A stretch of DNA of 16,315 nucleotides from Clostridiaceae bacterium (GTDB lineage: Bacteria; Bacillota; Clostridia; Saccharofermentanales; UBA5734), in NCBI GenBank assembly GCA_012522285.1, contig JAAYKS010000194.1, positions 1 through 16,315 on the forward strand, read 5' to 3'. The translations under genes and the position numbers were made by a program. This document shows, one piece after another, positions 14,749 to 16,315 of the stretch. The notes beneath the pieces were generated by a model. The model had not been told where the DNA came from and made no database searches. It saw only the letters and a list, made by a program, of their open reading frames with translations. Every line of letters begins with the position of its first letter. Positions within the stretch are counted from its first letter, which is position 1.

Positions 14749-14826
14749 GTGGGATTCGAACCCACGTGCCCTTGCGGACAACTCGATTTCGAGTCGAGCT
14801 CGTTATGACCACTTCGATACTTCTCC
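14738..14826 (-). tRNA. tRNA-Ser (anticodon CGA)
   Basis: The acceptor GGAGAAG (14826-14820) pairs with CUUCUCC (14748-14742), with discriminator G (14741) and encoded CCA (14740-14738). The anticodon stem CTCGA/TCGAG encloses loop CTCGAAA, giving anticodon CGA, which reads UCG. The long variable arm (TGTCC-GCAA-GGGCA) is typical of class II serine tRNAs, and the T arm GTGGG-TTCGAAT-CCCAC is perfect. Its promoter lies directly upstream. Confidence 0.97.
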
Positions 14827-14840
14827 GCGAATCGTCCCTT

Positions 14841-14869
14841 ATTTTATCCACCGGTAAGAGTCTTGTCAA
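14841..14869 (-). promoter_or_regulatory. Promoter of tRNA-Ser
   Basis: Minus strand TTGACA (14869-14864), 17-bp spacer, TAAAAT (14846-14841); transcription would start about 8 bp before the mature tRNA. The -35 box overlaps the last codons of the upstream membrane-protein gene. Confidence 0.82.
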
Positions 14870-15249
14870 CGAACGCGCAGTGCGCGGCGCAACGCGCGGA
14901 TGGCCCCCAGTACAGGCAATGCGCCGAGGATAGCCACCCCCAGCGGCAGGAAGCAAATCCAGTCCGACCACACCGCCGGCAGGAGGGGTTTCATCCGTTG
15001 CAGGAGATAACAGATGATCGAGCCACTGGCGCCGATCATCACCATGTTCAGAGGTAGAGAATAGGGGCGGTGTGAGGCGTGACGCCGCCGGATCTCTTCC
15101 GGATTGTCGCCATATCGCACGCGGGCGATCTGGTCCAGCAGCATCCAGGTATAAATGATTGCAATCAACAGGACGGCGGTGATGGATAGAGCGACTACCA
15201 GCCAGATCAGGAGATTGTCGGACTGCGCTGCTGCGGCAGGTGTATACAT
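14866..15249 (-). CDS. Small membrane protein of unknown function
   Basis: A 127-residue protein not recognised as a family member. Three hydrophobic segments are visible: about 13-38, 66-84 and 95-118. The first is followed by a basic, hydrophilic loop (RVRYGDNPEEIRRRHASHRPY, about 43-63). The C-terminus is strongly basic (IRALRRALRVR), suggesting a cytoplasmic tail. GGAGGAGG lies about 9 nt before ATG 15249, so it is probably translated. A TATAAT (15284-15279, minus strand) upstream could be a -10 but has no -35 partner. It follows the PII gene on the same strand behind a strong hairpin. No signal-peptidase site is evident. Confidence 0.7.
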   Translation of the reverse strand: MYTPAAAAQSDNLLIWLVVALSITAVLLIAIIYTWMLLDQIARVRYGDNPEEIRRRHASHRPYSLPLNMVMIGASGSIICYLLQRMKPLLPAVWSDWICFLPLGVAILGALPVLGAIRALRRALRVR

Positions 15250-15284
15250 GGCAGGCCTCCTCCGATGTTGTTTGTTCGATTATA

Positions 15285-15329
15285 ACGCATCCCGGGGGCG
15301 GATGCCGCTTGGCCGCCCCCGGGATGCGT
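15285..15329 (-). terminator. Long perfect hairpin downstream of the PII gene
   Basis: Perfect 17-bp arms (15285-15301 and 15313-15329, core CATCCCGGGGGCGG) enclose an 11-nt loop. It lies 20 bp after the PII stop. Neither side has a U-tract, so it is not a textbook intrinsic terminator. It may block 3' exonucleases, act with Rho, or terminate by stem strength alone. Confidence 0.55.
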
Positions 15330-15349
15330 GTCTTGACAGAACCTATGGT

Positions 15350-15691
15350 TCAGAGTGCCTTTTCGCCCTCTTCGCCGGTCCGGATCCGGATGACCTCTTC
15401 CACTGGATAAACAAAGATCTTGCCGTCCCCGTATTCTCCGATGGGCGCGGATTCCAGGATGGCTTTTTTGACCACTGGGACATCCTGGTCCCGCACGACC
15501 AGATCCAGCATCACTTTGGGGATCAGGTCGAGCACGTATTTTTCTCCGCGCCAGACCTGCTGGATACCCTTTTGGTTGCCGCTGCCGATGATGTCCGTAA
15601 TCATGATTCCTTTGCAGACTCCCGCCCGTTCCAGCGCGGCGCGTACATCGTTGAGTTTTTCCGGTCGGATGACCGCTTTGACTTGTTTCAT
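15350..15691 (-). CDS. glnB: PII nitrogen-regulatory signal protein
   Basis: A 113-residue PII protein that senses 2-oxoglutarate and ATP/ADP and binds the ammonium transporter and other targets. Family landmarks are MKQVKAVIRPEKLNDVRAAL at the start, the T-loop GSGNQKGIQQVWRGEKYVLDLIPK (split around residues 36-59) and the C-terminal GEYGDGKIFVYPVEEVIRIRTGEEG. Tyr52 occupies the place of the uridylylated Tyr51 of E. coli because of one extra residue before the T-loop; the nearby Tyr46 equivalent is Trp47. ATG 15691 has AAAGGAAG upstream; a longer frame adds 15 unlikely residues. It sits 75 bp downstream of the ammonium transporter gene, the usual amtB-glnK pairing, so glnK would be an equally good name. 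Confidence 0.94.
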   Translation of the reverse strand: MKQVKAVIRPEKLNDVRAALERAGVCKGIMITDIIGSGNQKGIQQVWRGEKYVLDLIPKVMLDLVVRDQDVPVVKKAILESAPIGEYGDGKIFVYPVEEVIRIRTGEEGEKAL

Positions 15692-15766
15692 AGTCCCGCT
15701 TCCTTTCTGGTATCGTTGGCAATATATGCCGGGCATTTTATGCCGGATGATGGAGTGCCCTGTACG

Positions 15767-16315
15767 TCACTCTTTAGGGACTACGGCTGCGCTGTAGGAA
15801 TTGCGATGGATGACAAACTCGGGATACGCGACGTTTCCGTGCTCGCCGATGTCCAGACCTTGGATCTCCTCCTTGAGTGAAACCCGGATCCCGACGGTTT
15901 TCTTGATCAGCCACCAGACCAGCAGAGACGCGGGCAGGACAAATGCCGCGACGGTGACGACCATCAGCGCCTGTGCTCCCAGCAGTCCGAATCCACCGCC
16001 GAACAGGAGACCGTTGCCGGTCGCGACCCCGGTGATGGAGTCCTGCGCGAACAGTCCCACCGCGAGACTGCCGAACACCCCGTTGACCAGATGCACCGAC
16101 AGGGCGCCGACCGGGTCGTCCAGCCGCCTGCGGTCAAAGAACATCACGGCCACGACCACGAGCACGCCGGCCAGTCCGCCGATCAAGAGTGCACTCGATA
16201 CGCTCACAAACGCGCAACCTGCCGTGATGGCCACCAGACCTGCGAGCAATCCGTTGATGCTCATGCCGAGGTCGGGTTTTCCCATGAGCAGCCAGGCGGT
16301 GGCGGTCGATGTCAG
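15767..16315 (-). CDS. amt: Ammonium transporter, C-terminal part (partial)
   Basis: The frame is open from the window edge to TAA at 15769-15767, giving 182 residues from the second half of an Amt/Mep/Rh channel. The opening, TATAWLLMGKPDLGMSINGL followed by LAGLVAITAGCAFV, matches the family. The second pore histidine is in LSVHLVNGVFG, and the conserved C-terminal tail EEIQGLDIGEHGNVAYPEF is present; that tail contacts PII. About four to five membrane helices are visible. Roughly the first 55% of the protein lies beyond the right edge. It is upstream of the PII gene and probably co-transcribed with it. Confidence 0.94.
   Translation of the reverse strand: MTSTATAWLLMGKPDLGMSINGLLAGLVAITAGCAFVSVSSALLIGGLAGVLVVVAVMFFDRRRLDDPVGALSVHLVNGVFGSLAVGLFAQDSITGVATGNGLLFGGGFGLLGAQALMVVTVAAFVLPASLLVWWLIKKTVGIRVSLKEEIQGLDIGEHGNVAYPEFVIHRNSYSAAVVPKE

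Noticed and set aside
14431..14781. Minus-strand 116-codon frame across the palindrome and tRNA
   Set aside because: Its N-terminal part is translated tRNA sequence, a well-known artefact; the rest is AT-rich repeat.

Overview
The window looks like a chromosomal stretch from a GC-rich member of the Bacillota, by inference. The grounds are Shine-Dalgarno sites of the AGGAGG type before most genes, consensus sigma-A-like promoters, and a kinase-like domain of a type I associate with Bacillus/Paenibacillus-like genomes. No marker fixes the genus. Most of the sequence is intact, tightly packed single-copy genes. One stretch, about 13.9-14.75 kb, is a graveyard of gene and transposon fragments next to a tRNA.

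Left part (1-5.6 kb): the tail of an unidentified gene and a hairpin; an ABC-F ATPase on the minus strand with a long leader (promoter, possible 17-codon leader peptide, alternative hairpins); then a 570-residue plus-strand protein that fuses an aminoglycoside-phosphotransferase-like (APH) domain to a eukaryotic-like protein kinase domain. It converges with an acyl-CoA synthetase on the minus strand.

Middle (5.7-10.3 kb): a GNAT acetyltransferase transcribed divergently from the synthetase, followed by a likely operon of a LacI-type regulator, a type-B carboxylesterase and a beta-lactamase-fold serine hydrolase, closed by a very strong intrinsic terminator. The regulator probably controls the two hydrolases, which suggests inducible cleavage of an ester or amide substrate.

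Right-middle (10.4-13.9 kb): a MATE exporter and an aldo/keto reductase on the plus strand, convergent with a second, stand-alone APH-like kinase on the minus strand.

Scar region (13.9-14.75 kb): a 50-codon remnant of a TipAS-type effector domain, a 263-bp deletion derivative of an insertion sequence with perfect 22-bp terminal inverted repeats and the end of an integrase-type transposase, three degenerate 22-nt tandem units, an AT-richer unexplained segment, and a perfect 28-bp inverted repeat that duplicates the 3' end of the adjacent tRNA-Ser(CGA) gene.

Right end (14.75-16.3 kb, all minus strand): tRNA-Ser(CGA) with its own promoter and terminator, a small three-helix membrane protein, a PII signal protein (glnB/glnK type) and the C-terminal part of an ammonium transporter. 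The last two form the standard amt-PII nitrogen pair.

The two most unusual structures are the APH-kinase fusion and the tRNA-3'-end palindrome. The ABC-F leader is the best candidate for an undescribed regulatory device. I found no CRISPR array, no clear defence system and no phage genes.
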